Positions 42,966 to 51,323 of a stretch of 64,000 nt of DNA are shown piece by piece. This DNA is from Longispora fulva (GTDB lineage: Bacteria > Actinomycetota > Actinomycetes > Mycobacteriales > Micromonosporaceae). Location: NCBI RefSeq assembly GCF_015751905.1, contig NZ_JADOUF010000001.1, positions 5,952,001 through 6,016,000 of the forward strand. The letters are read 5' to 3'. Positions within the stretch are counted from its first letter, which is position 1. The number at the start of each line of letters is the position of its first letter. The position numbers and the translations under genes are program-made. The notes beneath the pieces are model-generated. The model did no database searches, was not told the origin of the DNA, and worked only from the letters and a program-made list of their open reading frames with translations.

Positions 42966-45560
42966 GTGACGGCGATTGACGTATTGGCCAGCCTGGTGCG
43001 CGGACGCACCGGTCTGGTCACCCACGTCGAGCGGGTGCCAGCCAGGAGCGGACGCCCAGCTCAGTGGCCCGATTTCGTACCAGAAGATGTGCTCTCCGCC
43101 CTGGCCGACCGGGGTATCGAGCGGCCCTGGGCGCACCAGGCCGAAGCCGCCACGGCCGCCTGGGAGGGCAGGCATGTCGTGATCGCGACAGGAACGGCGT
43201 CCGGCAAGAGCCTCGCCTACCAGTTGCCCGTCGTGTCCCGGCTGCTCGCCACCAACGCCACGGCGCTGTACCTGTCGCCCACCAAGGCGCTCGCCGCCGA
43301 CCAGCTGCGCTCCCTGACCGGCTTCGACGTCTCCGCCGCCGTGTACGACGGGGACACCCCCCGCGCCGAACGCGACTGGCTCCGCCGGCACGGCCGACTC
43401 CTGCTCACCAATCCGGACATGCTGCACCACGGGATGCTGCCGCAGCACGCCCGGTGGGCCGGGTTCCTGCGCCGGCTGCAGTACGTCGTGATCGACGAGT
43501 GCCACACGTACCGGGGCGTGTTCGGCTCGCACGTCGCACACGTGATCCGCCGGCTCCGGCGGCTGTGCGCCCGGTACGGCACCTCACCGACGTTCGTGCT
43601 GGCCTCTGCAACGGTCAGCGATCCGGCGGCGTCGGCGTCCCGGTTGACCGGGTTGCCGGTGGTCGCGGTGACGGATGACGCCTCGCCCCGGGCGGGGGTG
43701 ACGTTCGCGTTGTGGGAGCCGCCGTTGCTGCCGGTGCTCAGGAGAGGGCACGGGGCAATTGATCCGTGGGAGGCCGCGTCTCCGGACCGGCCGGCCAGCG
43801 GCGTCGTGGGCAGCGCCGTCGGGGTCGGCGGGGTCGGCCTCGGCGGGGAAGGCTCCCTGTCGCTGGCCGGGGCTCAGACCGGCGCTGTCACCGTGCATGG
43901 TGTTGTGGCGGGCCACGCGTCCGCCTCCGGGGCCGGCCACGTCACGGTGACGCCCCGGGTGCCCGCCGAGGACGGGGAACTCTGGAGCCCCGGCCCCAGC
44001 GACGACCACCCCGAGGAGCTGTGGGCCGTCGAGCCACCCGAGCACCACGATGACTCCCCCACCTACGAGGCCCCGGCTGTCGGGGAACACGGCGCGCCGG
44101 TCCGCAAGACGGCGCTCCGCGAAACCGCCTCCCTCCTCGCGGACCTCGTCGCCGCCGGAGTGCGCACCCTCGCGTTCGTCCGGTCCCGACGCGGGGCCGA
44201 GCTGGTCGCGACCATGGCCAAGCGCGGACTCCGCGACGCGGAACTGGACTTCCTCACCGACCAGGTGGCCGCCTACCGGGCCGGCTACCTGCGCGAGGAG
44301 CGCCGCGCCCTCGAGAAGGCGCTCCGCTCCGGCGAACTCGTCGGGCTCGCGGCCACCAACGCCCTCGAACTCGGGGTGGACATCGCCGGGCTCGACGCGG
44401 TGCTGCTCACCGGGTACCCGGGCACCCTCGCCTCCCTCTGGCAGCAGGCCGGCCGGGCCGGGCGCTCGGGGCAGGAGGCCCTGTGCGTACTGGTCGCCCG
44501 CGACGACCCGCTGGACACCTACCTCGTGCACCACCCCGACGCCCTGTTCCGCCGGCCGGTGGAGGCGACGGTGCTGGACCCGGGCAACCCGTACGTCCTG
44601 GGCCCGCACCTGTGCTGCGCCGCCGCCGAGTTGCCCCTGACCGCCGAGGACCTGCCGCTGTTCGGCGCGAGCGAGGAGCTGCTCGACGGGCTGTTGCGCC
44701 GCCGCCCCACCGGGTGGTACTGGACAGGGCACCGGCGGCCCACCGTCGACCTGCGGGGCACGGGCGGCGAACCCGTGGCCGTGATCGAGACGGGCACCGG
44801 TCGCCTGCTCGGCACGATCGACGCCGGCTCGGCACACTCCCAGGTGCACCCCGGCGCCGTGTACCTGCACCAGGGCTCCTCCTACGTCGTCGACGAGCTC
44901 GACCTCGACGACGGCGCGGCGCTGGTCCGGGCGGAGGAGCCGGACTGGAGCACCCACGCCAGAGACGTCACCGAACTGCGCATCATCTCCACACAGGCCA
45001 CGATCGACGCCGGCCCGGTACGGCTCAGCCTCGGCGAGGTCGACGTGACCAGCCAGGTCGTCGCGTACCAGCGCCGGCGGCTGAGCAGCGGGGAGGTCAT
45101 CGACGAACGGCCCCTGGACCTGCCGGAGCGGCAGTTGAGGACCGTCGCCGTCTGGTACACGATCACGGGCGACCCCGTCGCCGGCATCGAGCCCGCGGAC
45201 CTGCCCGGCGCCCTGCACGCCGCCGAGCACGCGGCGATCGGCCTGCTGCCCCTGATCGCCACCTGCGACCGGTGGGACATCGGCGGGCTGTCCACCGCCC
45301 GCCACCAGGACACCGACCTGCCCACCGTGTTCGTCTACGACGGCCACCAGGGCGGGGCCGGCTTCGCCGAGCGGGCGTACGCCGCCGCGACCGACTGGCT
45401 GACCGCCACGCGGCAGGCGATCGCCGCGTGCGAGTGCCCGGCCGGGTGCCCGTCGTGCGTCCAGTCCCCGAAGTGCGGCAACGGCAACGATCCCCTGTCC
45501 AAACCGGGCGCCGTCCGGGTGCTCGACGCGGTGCTCGCCGCCCTCGCCACAGTCGCCTGA
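42966..45560 (+). CDS. MrfA/Hrq1-type DEAD/DEAH helicase with DUF1998 domain
   Basis: The protein begins at a GTG and has 864 residues. The helicase core has Q-motif-like RPWAHQAEA, Walker [21 protein letters not shown] box [12 protein letters not shown] and the RecA2 motifs [20 protein letters not shown] and [11 protein letters not shown]. The C-terminal DUF1998 domain ends with the four-cysteine cluster [20 protein letters not shown]. MrfA in Bacillus unwinds DNA during mitomycin-type damage repair and Hrq1 is the eukaryotic relative. A glycine-rich insertion of about 120 residues (257-378) separates the two RecA halves. No SNF2-type partner (MrfB) adjoins. Confidence 0.92.
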   Translation: MTAIDVLASLVRGRTGLVTHVERVPARSGRPAQWPDFVPEDVLSALADRGIERPWAHQAEAATAAWEGRHVVIATGTASGKSLAYQLPVVSRLLATNATALYLSPTKALAADQLRSLTGFDVSAAVYDGDTPRAERDWLRRHGRLLLTNPDMLHHGMLPQHARWAGFLRRLQYVVIDECHTYRGVFGSHVAHVIRRLRRLCARYGTSPTFVLASATVSDPAASASRLTGLPVVAVTDDASPRAGVTFALWEPPLLPVLRRGHGAIDPWEAASPDRPASGVVGSAVGVGGVGLGGEGSLSLAGAQTGAVTVHGVVAGHASASGAGHVTVTPRVPAEDGELWSPGPSDDHPEELWAVEPPEHHDDSPTYEAPAVGEHGAPVRKTALRETASLLADLVAAGVRTLAFVRSRRGAELVATMAKRGLRDAELDFLTDQVAAYRAGYLREERRALEKALRSGELVGLAATNALELGVDIAGLDAVLLTGYPGTLASLWQQAGRAGRSGQEALCVLVARDDPLDTYLVHHPDALFRRPVEATVLDPGNPYVLGPHLCCAAAELPLTAEDLPLFGASEELLDGLLRRRPTGWYWTGHRRPTVDLRGTGGEPVAVIETGTGRLLGTIDAGSAHSQVHPGAVYLHQGSSYVVDELDLDDGAALVRAEEPDWSTHARDVTELRIISTQATIDAGPVRLSLGEVDVTSQVVAYQRRRLSSGEVIDERPLDLPERQLRTVAVWYTITGDPVAGIEPADLPGALHAAEHAAIGLLPLIATCDRWDIGGLSTARHQDTDLPTVFVYDGHQGGAGFAERAYAAATDWLTATRQAIAACECPAGCPSCVQSPKCGNGNDPLSKPGAVRVLDAVLAALATVA

Positions 45561-45782
45561 CCGCACACGACACCGCCCAGCGAGGGCGTGCCGTGCTCGG
45601 GATCCGCCGCCGTTCTCATTCCTGTCCCGCGGCGGGCGGCCATCGCGGGCCGGCCTTCGCGGCTTCCACCATCGCTGCGTGAGCCATCGAGTCCCGGCCC
45701 CACCCATCGCATCGCGGAACACGTCCTCGTGACTTCCGTTCTCGCGGAGCGAATCCTCCTGGTCGCCGTCGTCGTCTCCGAG

Positions 45783-46166
45783 CGGGCCGGCGCGGGCTGT
45801 CGCACGGGCCGAGCCCCGGCGGACGATCGACGCTGGGACCACCTCGGCGGTGACGACCAGGTCCAACCCGTCCAGGGCGCACCCGACGAGCCGCGCGCCG
45901 TTCGCGGCGACGATCGCCTCGGCCGCCGAGCAGGCCGGCCCGGCCCCCTCGATCGCGTACCGGGCCCCGGCGAGCGCCCCGAGATCGGCCGCTGCTCCGG
46001 CCCGGTGCCGGGCGACCACCGCCGCACCGACGGCTGCGGCGAAGGACGACAGCAGCACGAGCAGACAGCCGATCCCCAGCATGATCAGCGAGGCCGAACC
46101 GCGCTCGCGGCCCCCGGCTCCACCGAACCGGTCGCGGAGCCGTTTTCGAGGCGGCCGGGCGGTCAC
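45783..46166 (-). pseudogene. Second TadE-like (Rv3654c-like) pilus gene without an in-frame stop
   Basis: The GTG at 46166 overlaps the TadE stop (GTGA). The first about 128 residues are a good TadE/Rv3654c-like protein: basic N-terminus, one hydrophobic helix (LIMLGIGCLLVLLSSFAAAV), then HRAGAAADLGALAGARYA and conserved cysteines. After ...GSARATARAGP no stop occurs; the frame stays open through low-quality sequence and on antisense to the helicase until about 43584. Either a frameshift or base change has removed the stop, or the assembly has an error. The coordinates given cover the conserved core only. As a secreted pilus-assembly protein it would be damaged, so pilus function is in doubt. 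Confidence 0.55.
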
Positions 46167-46531
46167 CGGGTCTCGCCCGGTTCGAGGGCAGCGACCGCCT
46201 CGGCGCTGACCGTGACCCCGGGCAGGCGCCGGCCGAGCGGGCGGACGACGAGGACGACCCTGGCCCTTACCGATTCCGCACTCCGCGTCACGGTGATCGA
46301 CGCCCCGGGCGCTGCCCGACGACCGGCTTCCACCCCGCCGGAGCCCCTGGCCTGAGCCCGCGCGGCCTCCCGGGCTGCGTCCACGCACCGCACCTGGCCA
46401 AGCACCGCCAATACCGCCGTCAAGCCCCCGAGCAGCAACAGGACCACGACCGGCAGGCACGCAGCCAGCTCGACGGTCGCGGAACCCCGGTCGCCGGCCA
46501 GCCGGGAACGCCCGCGCGCGAGCCACCTCAT
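46163..46531 (-). CDS. TadE-like pilus protein
   Basis: A 122-residue protein with the TadE N-terminus RGSATVELAACLPVVVLLLL and one hydrophobic helix, then a periplasmic-type domain (CVDAAREAARAQARG). TadE pseudopilins are processed by the prepilin peptidase and aid tad pilus assembly. The start overlaps the stop of the DUF4244 gene, and its stop overlaps the next gene, so all are translated together. Orthologue position corresponds to Rv3655c of M. tuberculosis as I recall. Confidence 0.82.
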   Translation of the reverse strand: MRWLARGRSRLAGDRGSATVELAACLPVVVLLLLGGLTAVLAVLGQVRCVDAAREAARAQARGSGGVEAGRRAAPGASITVTRSAESVRARVVLVVRPLGRRLPGVTVSAEAVAALEPGETR

Positions 46532-46707
46532 CGGAGCGCCCTTTCGATCAGGGCATTCAACGCGGTCTGTACTCCACCCGATGTCACCACCTTCAACAAC
46601 AGGCCCGCGAACGCCACGGCCGCTATGGTCCCGACGGCGTATTCCGCAGTGGTCATTCCGTCGTCGCCTCGAAATCGACCGATTACCCGGCGAATTAGTG
46701 CCCTCAT
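46528..46707 (-). CDS. DUF4244 prepilin-like protein, 59 aa
   Basis: The ATG at 46707 has GAAAGGAAATGAC in front. The 59-residue product has the type IV prepilin-like sequence DDG-MTTAEYAVG with Glu at +5 after the cut site, then a hydrophobic helix (TIAAVAFAGLLLKVV) and a short tail. This is the DUF4244 family, the likely major pilin (Flp-like) of the actinobacterial tad operon. It lies between the tadC-like gene (11 bp away) and tadE. Confidence 0.8.
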   Translation of the reverse strand: MRALIRRVIGRFRGDDGMTTAEYAVGTIAAVAFAGLLLKVVTSGGVQTALNALIERALR

Positions 46708-46718
46708 GTCATTTCCTT

Positions 46719-47387
46719 TCATCGGAGAAACTGACCAAAAATCGTGAAAACCACGGGGGCGAGGCCCGCGAGTACGAATGCCGGCAGGAAGCACAGCCCG
46801 AGCGGCAGCACAATGAACACTCCGACCCGCTGGACGGCCGCCGTGGATGCCGCGTTCCGCTCGACCCGGAGTTCGAGCGCGAGGCGTTCGAGGCCGACGG
46901 CGAACGCCCCGCCGCTCTCGCTGCTGCGCACCGCGGCGGCCGCGATCCGCGCCCCCGGCACGGTGTCCGCGAGCCGCGCCCAGGCGTCGGCCGGCACCCG
47001 CCCCGACCGCAGGTCCGCGGCGGCCCGGGTGAGCCGGTCGCCCAGGGGACCGCCGAGGACGGCTCCGACAGCCCCGGCCGCGCTGGACGGCGGTGCCCCG
47101 GACCTGAGCACCGTGCTCAACAGGTCCGCGGCGAAGGGCGCGTCGGCCAGCATCCGTAGCCGGATCCGCCGGCTGGCCGCCGGCTCGAGCCCCGCCACGG
47201 TCCGCGCGGCCACCGCCCCGACCGGCACCCCCACGGCCAGCCCGACCCAACCGCCGACGAGCAGCGCGGTCACCGCGCCGGCCGCGAGCCCCGCCGCGAC
47301 CCGGGCGGCCACCGGTACGGTCGACGCCTCGACCCCGGGCGGGCAGATCCGGCGGAGCCTGTCACGGGCCGCGTTACGCCGAAGCAT
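46719..47387 (-). CDS. tadC: TadC-like type II secretion F-domain protein
   Basis: A 222-residue inner-membrane protein with hydrophobic segments at the N-terminus (VAARVAAGLAAGAVTALLVG), middle (VGVPVGAVAARTVAG) and C-terminus (VGVFIVLPLGLCFLPAFVLAG). The cytoplasmic helix bundle between contains SGRVPADAWARLADTVPGA and VRSSESGGAFAVGLERLA, the T2SSF core. It pairs with TadB and the TadA ATPase to form the pilus motor platform. The start overlaps the end of the TadB-like gene. Confidence 0.85.
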   Translation of the reverse strand: MLRRNAARDRLRRICPPGVEASTVPVAARVAAGLAAGAVTALLVGGWVGLAVGVPVGAVAARTVAGLEPAASRRIRLRMLADAPFAADLLSTVLRSGAPPSSAAGAVGAVLGGPLGDRLTRAAADLRSGRVPADAWARLADTVPGARIAAAAVRSSESGGAFAVGLERLALELRVERNAASTAAVQRVGVFIVLPLGLCFLPAFVLAGLAPVVFTIFGQFLR

Positions 47388-48381
47388 GGCGCACCAGCCT
47401 GTCCGCCCAGGTCAGGCCGAGCAGTTGGAGCAGCAGGGCGAGCACGGCGCACACCGCGCCGAACCGGGTGTGCAGCAGCACGGCCAGGGGGTCGCCGCCG
47501 ATCGCGTACCCGAGGGCCAGGCCCATGGCGGGCAGCGCTGTGAGGATGGCCATCGTGGCGCGGGCGCCGGCCAGTTGCGCCGCGGTCCCGGCCCGGCGGG
47601 ACTGCTCCTCGCGGAGATCCAGCACCACCAGGTCGAGAGTGTCGGCAAGTGGCGCGCCGGTACGCTCCGCGAGCCGCCACGCCGCCAGCAGCCGGCCTTC
47701 CGCCGTCACCGACCCCAGCGCCGGCAGGGATCGCCCCAGGCCGTCGGGCGGTCGCCCGGCACCCCTCCCCGGTCGTGACCGCGCCCCGGGCCAGCGGGAA
47801 CCCGCCCGGGCACGCCACCGACGCCGTTGGATTGCCCCGGCCTGCCGCCCTGAAGGCATGTCCACGACTGACGGGTGATCCGACCGGTGCCGACCGGTGC
47901 CTGACCCTCGATCCGACGTGCCCACGACCGGCGAAAGTTCCGGCCGGCGCGCGGACTCGCCGCTCGACGGCTTGCCCACGACCGGGGAAGGATCTGACAT
48001 GCCGGATGAATCCGGGGCGTGGATGTCCGGCTGGGCCAACCGGGCCCTGACGGCTTCCAGCCCTCGAGTCAGCGGCAGACCCGCCCGTAGGTCGGCGGCG
48101 AGGCCGACCACAGCGTCGAGCGCGCGGCTCTGGCGCCTCACCTCCGCCCGGCTCACAGCCCGCTGCAGGAGCGCCCTGGCCGCCACTGCCGTGTACCCCC
48201 CGGCGAGAAGTGCCGCGACAGGGCCAGCGAACAGCCCAGCCGCGATTCCGGCGATGAAGCCACCAGCCGCCGCCTGTCCGATGCGCAGACGCGGGGTCCG
48301 CGCAGGACGCACCAGCCGCCGGAGCCGACCCGTCAACTCGCGCCGCCAACCCGAAGCCCCTGTCTGACGGGGCGTGCTCAC
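47374..48381 (-). CDS. tadB: TadB-like type II secretion F-domain protein with internal repeats
   Basis: A 335-residue membrane protein: basic N-terminus, hydrophobic pair (GGFIAGIAAGLFAGPVAALL), cytoplasmic T2SSF core split by an insertion of about 110 residues, then two C-terminal hydrophobic helices (ATMAILTALPAMGLALGYAI). The insertion (about residues 118-225) is low-complexity, contains repeated SPVVG-type units and is encoded by three spaced DNA repeats. The core halves (AVVGLAADLRAGLPLTRGLE and EGRLLAAWRLAERTGAPLAD) are otherwise normal. The stop overlaps the tadC-like start. Confidence 0.82.
   Translation of the reverse strand: MSTPRQTGASGWRRELTGRLRRLVRPARTPRLRIGQAAAGGFIAGIAAGLFAGPVAALLAGGYTAVAARALLQRAVSRAEVRRQSRALDAVVGLAADLRAGLPLTRGLEAVRARLAQPDIHAPDSSGMSDPSPVVGKPSSGESARRPELSPVVGTSDRGSGTGRHRSDHPSVVDMPSGRQAGAIQRRRWRARAGSRWPGARSRPGRGAGRPPDGLGRSLPALGSVTAEGRLLAAWRLAERTGAPLADTLDLVVLDLREEQSRRAGTAAQLAGARATMAILTALPAMGLALGYAIGGDPLAVLLHTRFGAVCAVLALLLQLLGLTWADRLVRHASA
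47861..47998. repeat. Spaced direct repeats inside the tadB-like gene
   Basis: CCCACGACCGGGGAAGGATC-type units start at about 47861, 47921 and 47975 (the first is more divergent: TCCACGACTGACGGGTGATC), 54-60 bp apart. They encode SPVVGKPSSGE-like peptides and fill an insertion in the T2SSF core. Confidence 0.6.
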
Positions 48382-49496
48382 CGGTCACCCGCCCGATGCC
48401 CCAGGTCACCGGCGCGCCGATCGAACTCCTGGGTCCGACCAGGTCCTTTGATGCCGTGAAGCCGGTGCTGGCCGACCTCGGCCCCCCGGTCCACCAGCAG
48501 CCCCGGGACCGCCACCCCACGGTTCGTCAGCAGCCCGGCCAGCCGTCCGGCCCCCGGCGCTGGCCCCTCGGCACGCCCCCAGACCCGGCACGCGGTGACC
48601 AGGCCGCCGGCCCCCGGGACCAGCAGGCAGACCTCGTCGAGCACCCGGAGCTGTCCCTGACGGCGCAGGTGGACCACGACCGGCGCGGCTGCCCCGAGCT
48701 GGGCGTGCAGGGCCGCCCGGTCCAGCCCGCCGGCGAGGGCGAGCGCCTCGAACCTGGCCGGCACGTCCGCCGGGGCGTTCGCGTGCAGCGTCCCGGCACC
48801 GCCCTCGTGGCCCGTGTTCAGCGCCGCGAGCAGGTCCACCACCTCCGGCCCCCGGCACTCGCCGACCACGATCCGGTCGGGCCGCATCCGGAGCGCCTGA
48901 CGGACCAGGTCACGCAGGGTCACGGCCCCGGCGCCCTCCACATTCGGGGTACGCGCCTCCAACGCCACCACATGCCGGTGCGCCGGCCGAAGCTCCGCCG
49001 AGTCCTCCACGATCACGACCCGCTCGGCCGGCGACACCTCGCCGAGCAGCGCGTTGAGGACGGTGGTCTTCCCCGACCCGGTACTCCCCGTGACCACGAA
49101 CGCGAGCCGCGCCGCCACCACCGCGCACAGCAGGGCCGCCTCGTCGGCCGGCACGAGTTCGCGAAGCGCCCAGACCTGCCGGCGGAACAGCCGCAGCGAC
49201 AGGTACGGTCCGCGCCGGGCGATCGGCGGCAGCACCGCGTGCACCCGGGTGCCGTCGGGCAACCGGGCGTCCACATACGGACTCGCGTCGTCCAGCCGTC
49301 GCCCACAGGCCGCCGCGAGCCGCTGGGCGACGGCGCGCAGCTCCGCGTGCCCACCGAACCGCAGCCCGGTACGGAACAGGCCGGCCCCGCGGTCGACCCA
49401 CACCTCATCCGGCCCGTTGACGAGGATGTCGGTGATCAGGTCATCCTGTTGGAGGGACTCGAGGGGCCCGATCAGGCCCGAGGAGGCGGCGCTCAT
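48378..49496 (-). CDS. tadA: TadA/CpaF-type pilus assembly ATPase
   Basis: A 372-residue secretion ATPase. Walker A is GSTGSGKT (137-144), the Asp box VVIVEDSAELRP follows, Walker B is RIVVGECRG and the His box is TGHEGGAGTLHAN (to about 240). It energises pilus assembly with TadB/TadC. About 50 C-terminal residues after GLLTNRG are variable. The protein is shorter than proteobacterial CpaF, as usual for the actinobacterial form. The start overlaps the ssd-like stop (ATGA). Confidence 0.92.
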   Translation of the reverse strand: MSAASSGLIGPLESLQQDDLITDILVNGPDEVWVDRGAGLFRTGLRFGGHAELRAVAQRLAAACGRRLDDASPYVDARLPDGTRVHAVLPPIARRGPYLSLRLFRRQVWALRELVPADEAALLCAVVAARLAFVVTGSTGSGKTTVLNALLGEVSPAERVVIVEDSAELRPAHRHVVALEARTPNVEGAGAVTLRDLVRQALRMRPDRIVVGECRGPEVVDLLAALNTGHEGGAGTLHANAPADVPARFEALALAGGLDRAALHAQLGAAAPVVVHLRRQGQLRVLDEVCLLVPGAGGLVTACRVWGRAEGPAPGAGRLAGLLTNRGVAVPGLLVDRGAEVGQHRLHGIKGPGRTQEFDRRAGDLGHRAGDR

Positions 49497-50545
49497 GACG
49501 CCTCACCGGGCCGCGCGGACACCGGGCCGAAGCGCGGGTCGGCGAGCAGCCGCCGGCACAGCTCGGCGAGCGGGCCGCGGCCGGTGTGGGCGGGGGCCGA
49601 GCCGCGTTCGAGGGCCGTGACCAGACCGGGCTCGGACCGCAGGGTACCGGCCAGCGGCAGGCTGAGGGCGCGGGCGATCTCGGCGGCCCGCAGCCTGCCG
49701 GGCGACGGGCCACGGACGATCACCTCGACGGGCACGTCCGGCGTCCCGAGGTGCGCCACGACCTTCGCCGCCGCGGCGCAGGCGCGCAGCTCGGCCGGCA
49801 CGACCAGCAGCAGCCGGTCGGCGTGCCCGATCGCGTGCCTGGCGGCGTCGTCGAGGGTGCGGGGCAGGTCGAGCACGACGAGGTCGGAGCTCGACCGCCC
49901 GGTACGCAACGCTGTCGCCATCAGCTCCGGCGACACCTCGACCGCGACGTGCCTGTCCTGGGACAGCACGCTGAGCCGGCCCCGCTCCGGGAACGGCCCG
50001 AGCTCCCCCGAGGTGAGCTCCGGCCACCGCAGCCCGCCGACCTCCTCCCAGCCGAGCACCAGATCCACGCCGCCACCCAGCGGGTCGGCGTCGACGAGCA
50101 GGACGTCGGAACCGCCACGGGCGGCCGTCACGGCGAGCCCGGCGGCGAGCACCGAGGCCCCAGCCCCGCCCCGGCCGCCGAGGACCCCGATCACCGGGGC
50201 GACCGGTGCCGCCCGCTCGGCCGCGCCGAACCTCTCGACGAGCCAGGGCTCGGCGGCCGGCAGGGCCGCGACGTGCTCGGCGCCGAGGAGCTGGGCCAGC
50301 TCCCACAGCGGGTCGTCGGGATCGGAGTCGACGACGAGGACGACCCGGGACCTGCTCGGCAGCCCGGCGCAGCCCTCGGCCTGGTCCGGGCCGACGACGA
50401 CGAGGGTCGCGCCGTTCCAGAGCTGTCGGGCTGCCGCGGGATCCGGCGCGACCATCGGCACGACGCCGGCCCGGGCGGTGAGCCTGAGCAGTTCGTCCAG
50501 GAGGCGGGGGTCGGCGGTGACGATCAGCGATCGGGGATGCTGCAC
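49493..50545 (-). CDS. ssd: Ssd/CpaE-like MinD-family protein
   Basis: The start is the GTG at 50545 (VQHPRSLIVTADPRLLDEL); upstream in-frame sequence is non-coding in look. The 350-residue protein has a receiver-like N-terminal domain to about 120, then a MinD/ParA-type ATPase domain. Its deviant Walker A is GGRGGAGAS, with Ala in place of the conserved Lys (compare GKGGVGKS/T). Switch-like DVLLVDADPLGGGVD and SDLVVLDLPR follow. The mycobacterial orthologue Rv3660c (Ssd) influences septum formation; in tad operons elsewhere CpaE guides the pilus machine to the pole. It is first in the pilus operon; DnaA-box-like sites lie upstream. Confidence 0.85.
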   Translation of the reverse strand: MQHPRSLIVTADPRLLDELLRLTARAGVVPMVAPDPAAARQLWNGATLVVVGPDQAEGCAGLPSRSRVVLVVDSDPDDPLWELAQLLGAEHVAALPAAEPWLVERFGAAERAAPVAPVIGVLGGRGGAGASVLAAGLAVTAARGGSDVLLVDADPLGGGVDLVLGWEEVGGLRWPELTSGELGPFPERGRLSVLSQDRHVAVEVSPELMATALRTGRSSSDLVVLDLPRTLDDAARHAIGHADRLLLVVPAELRACAAAAKVVAHLGTPDVPVEVIVRGPSPGRLRAAEIARALSLPLAGTLRSEPGLVTALERGSAPAHTGRGPLAELCRRLLADPRFGPVSARPGEAS

Positions 50546-50600
50546 GGCGGGCTCCCTGCTCGGTGGGTGACCGCCCCACGTTCGCTCCGGAACCGGCAGG

Positions 50601-50652
50601 TTGTGCACAGCCTGTGGACAACCACCCACCCTGTGGATAACCCGGTGGACAA
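50601..50652. promoter_or_regulatory. Cluster of four DnaA-box-like sites upstream of ssd
   Basis: TTGTGCACA (50601), TGTGGACAA (50613; reverse TTGTCCACA, the actinomycete consensus), TGTGGATAA (50632; reverse TTATCCACA, the classical consensus) and GGTGGACAA (50644) lie in 52 bp with spacings 12, 19 and 12. The array begins about 55 bp upstream of the ssd start, a position for DnaA-dependent control of the ssd/tad operon or for DnaA titration. Confidence 0.55.
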
Positions 50653-51094
50653 CCGCGCTGGTGAGAGCCTCGAAGCCTGCGAAACTCCGCCGACCCCGCC
50701 CCACCACCGACCTCACGAACGGCACGCACCAGCGGCCACCAGGCCCGGCGTCACGCACCTGACCCAGGCACGGCACAGACCCGACCGCTACACAGCCCGA
50801 AACCAGACCCCTACCCGACCACGGGATAGAGGCCTCTCTGACGGAAGCCGCACAGAAAGTCACACGGTCCCGATCGGAAGCCGACCAACTCCCCGTGAGT
50901 GAATAGCCGCCCTGGACTTTCCGGCAATGGAATTCATCCGCGAATCACATGCCCGACGCTGGCCATTCGAACGACGGACCCTCGGCCGAGTTCCCGCTGA
51001 CGATTCCGGCCGTCCTCGGGCACAATCGTGGTGACGATCAGCTACCGGGCCCTGACCAGGGGGAACAGCCAGCCGACACCGATGCCACTAAATG

Positions 51095-51127
51095 GACGAC
51101 CCCCGCCGGGGGGTGGCGGGGGTCGTC
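51095..51127. terminator. Strong 13-bp hairpin in the ssd-HAD intergenic region
   Basis: GACGACCCCCGCC and GGCGGGGGTCGTC are perfect arms around GGGGGGT. A second hairpin (GGCTC...GAGCC) follows at once. No gene ends just before on either strand, so it may end a small RNA or an unannotated transcript. Confidence 0.5.
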
Positions 51128-51323
51128 GTGCGGCCCGGCTCCGGGGGGTGAGCCGGACCGACTCAGCGGTCACGGGGGGTGCGACCGCCGAGGGGCCAAG
51201 GTAAGGGAGCTATGACTATGCACCAGCATGCCTGACTTGGCCTACATAGTCGAGGCCCCTTGTTCTTCCTCCGATTCCGGCCCGGTCATCGCCCTGTTGG
51301 CGTTGAGGATCTAAACTCCGGCC

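Larger units (their letters stand above)
50546..51323. other. 778-bp intergenic region between divergent ssd and HAD genes
   Basis: The region has no gene I can support; the one forward frame (50949-51215) is short, rich in Gly/Pro and has no ribosome-binding site. It contains the DnaA-box-like cluster (50601-50652), several hairpins with a strong one at 51095-51127, and presumably the promoters of both operons. A small RNA is possible. Confidence 0.5.

Noticed and set aside
50949-51215. 88-residue forward frame in the ssd-HAD gap
   Set aside because: Composition is Gly/Pro/Asp-rich, it spans the strong hairpin and has no ribosome-binding site.
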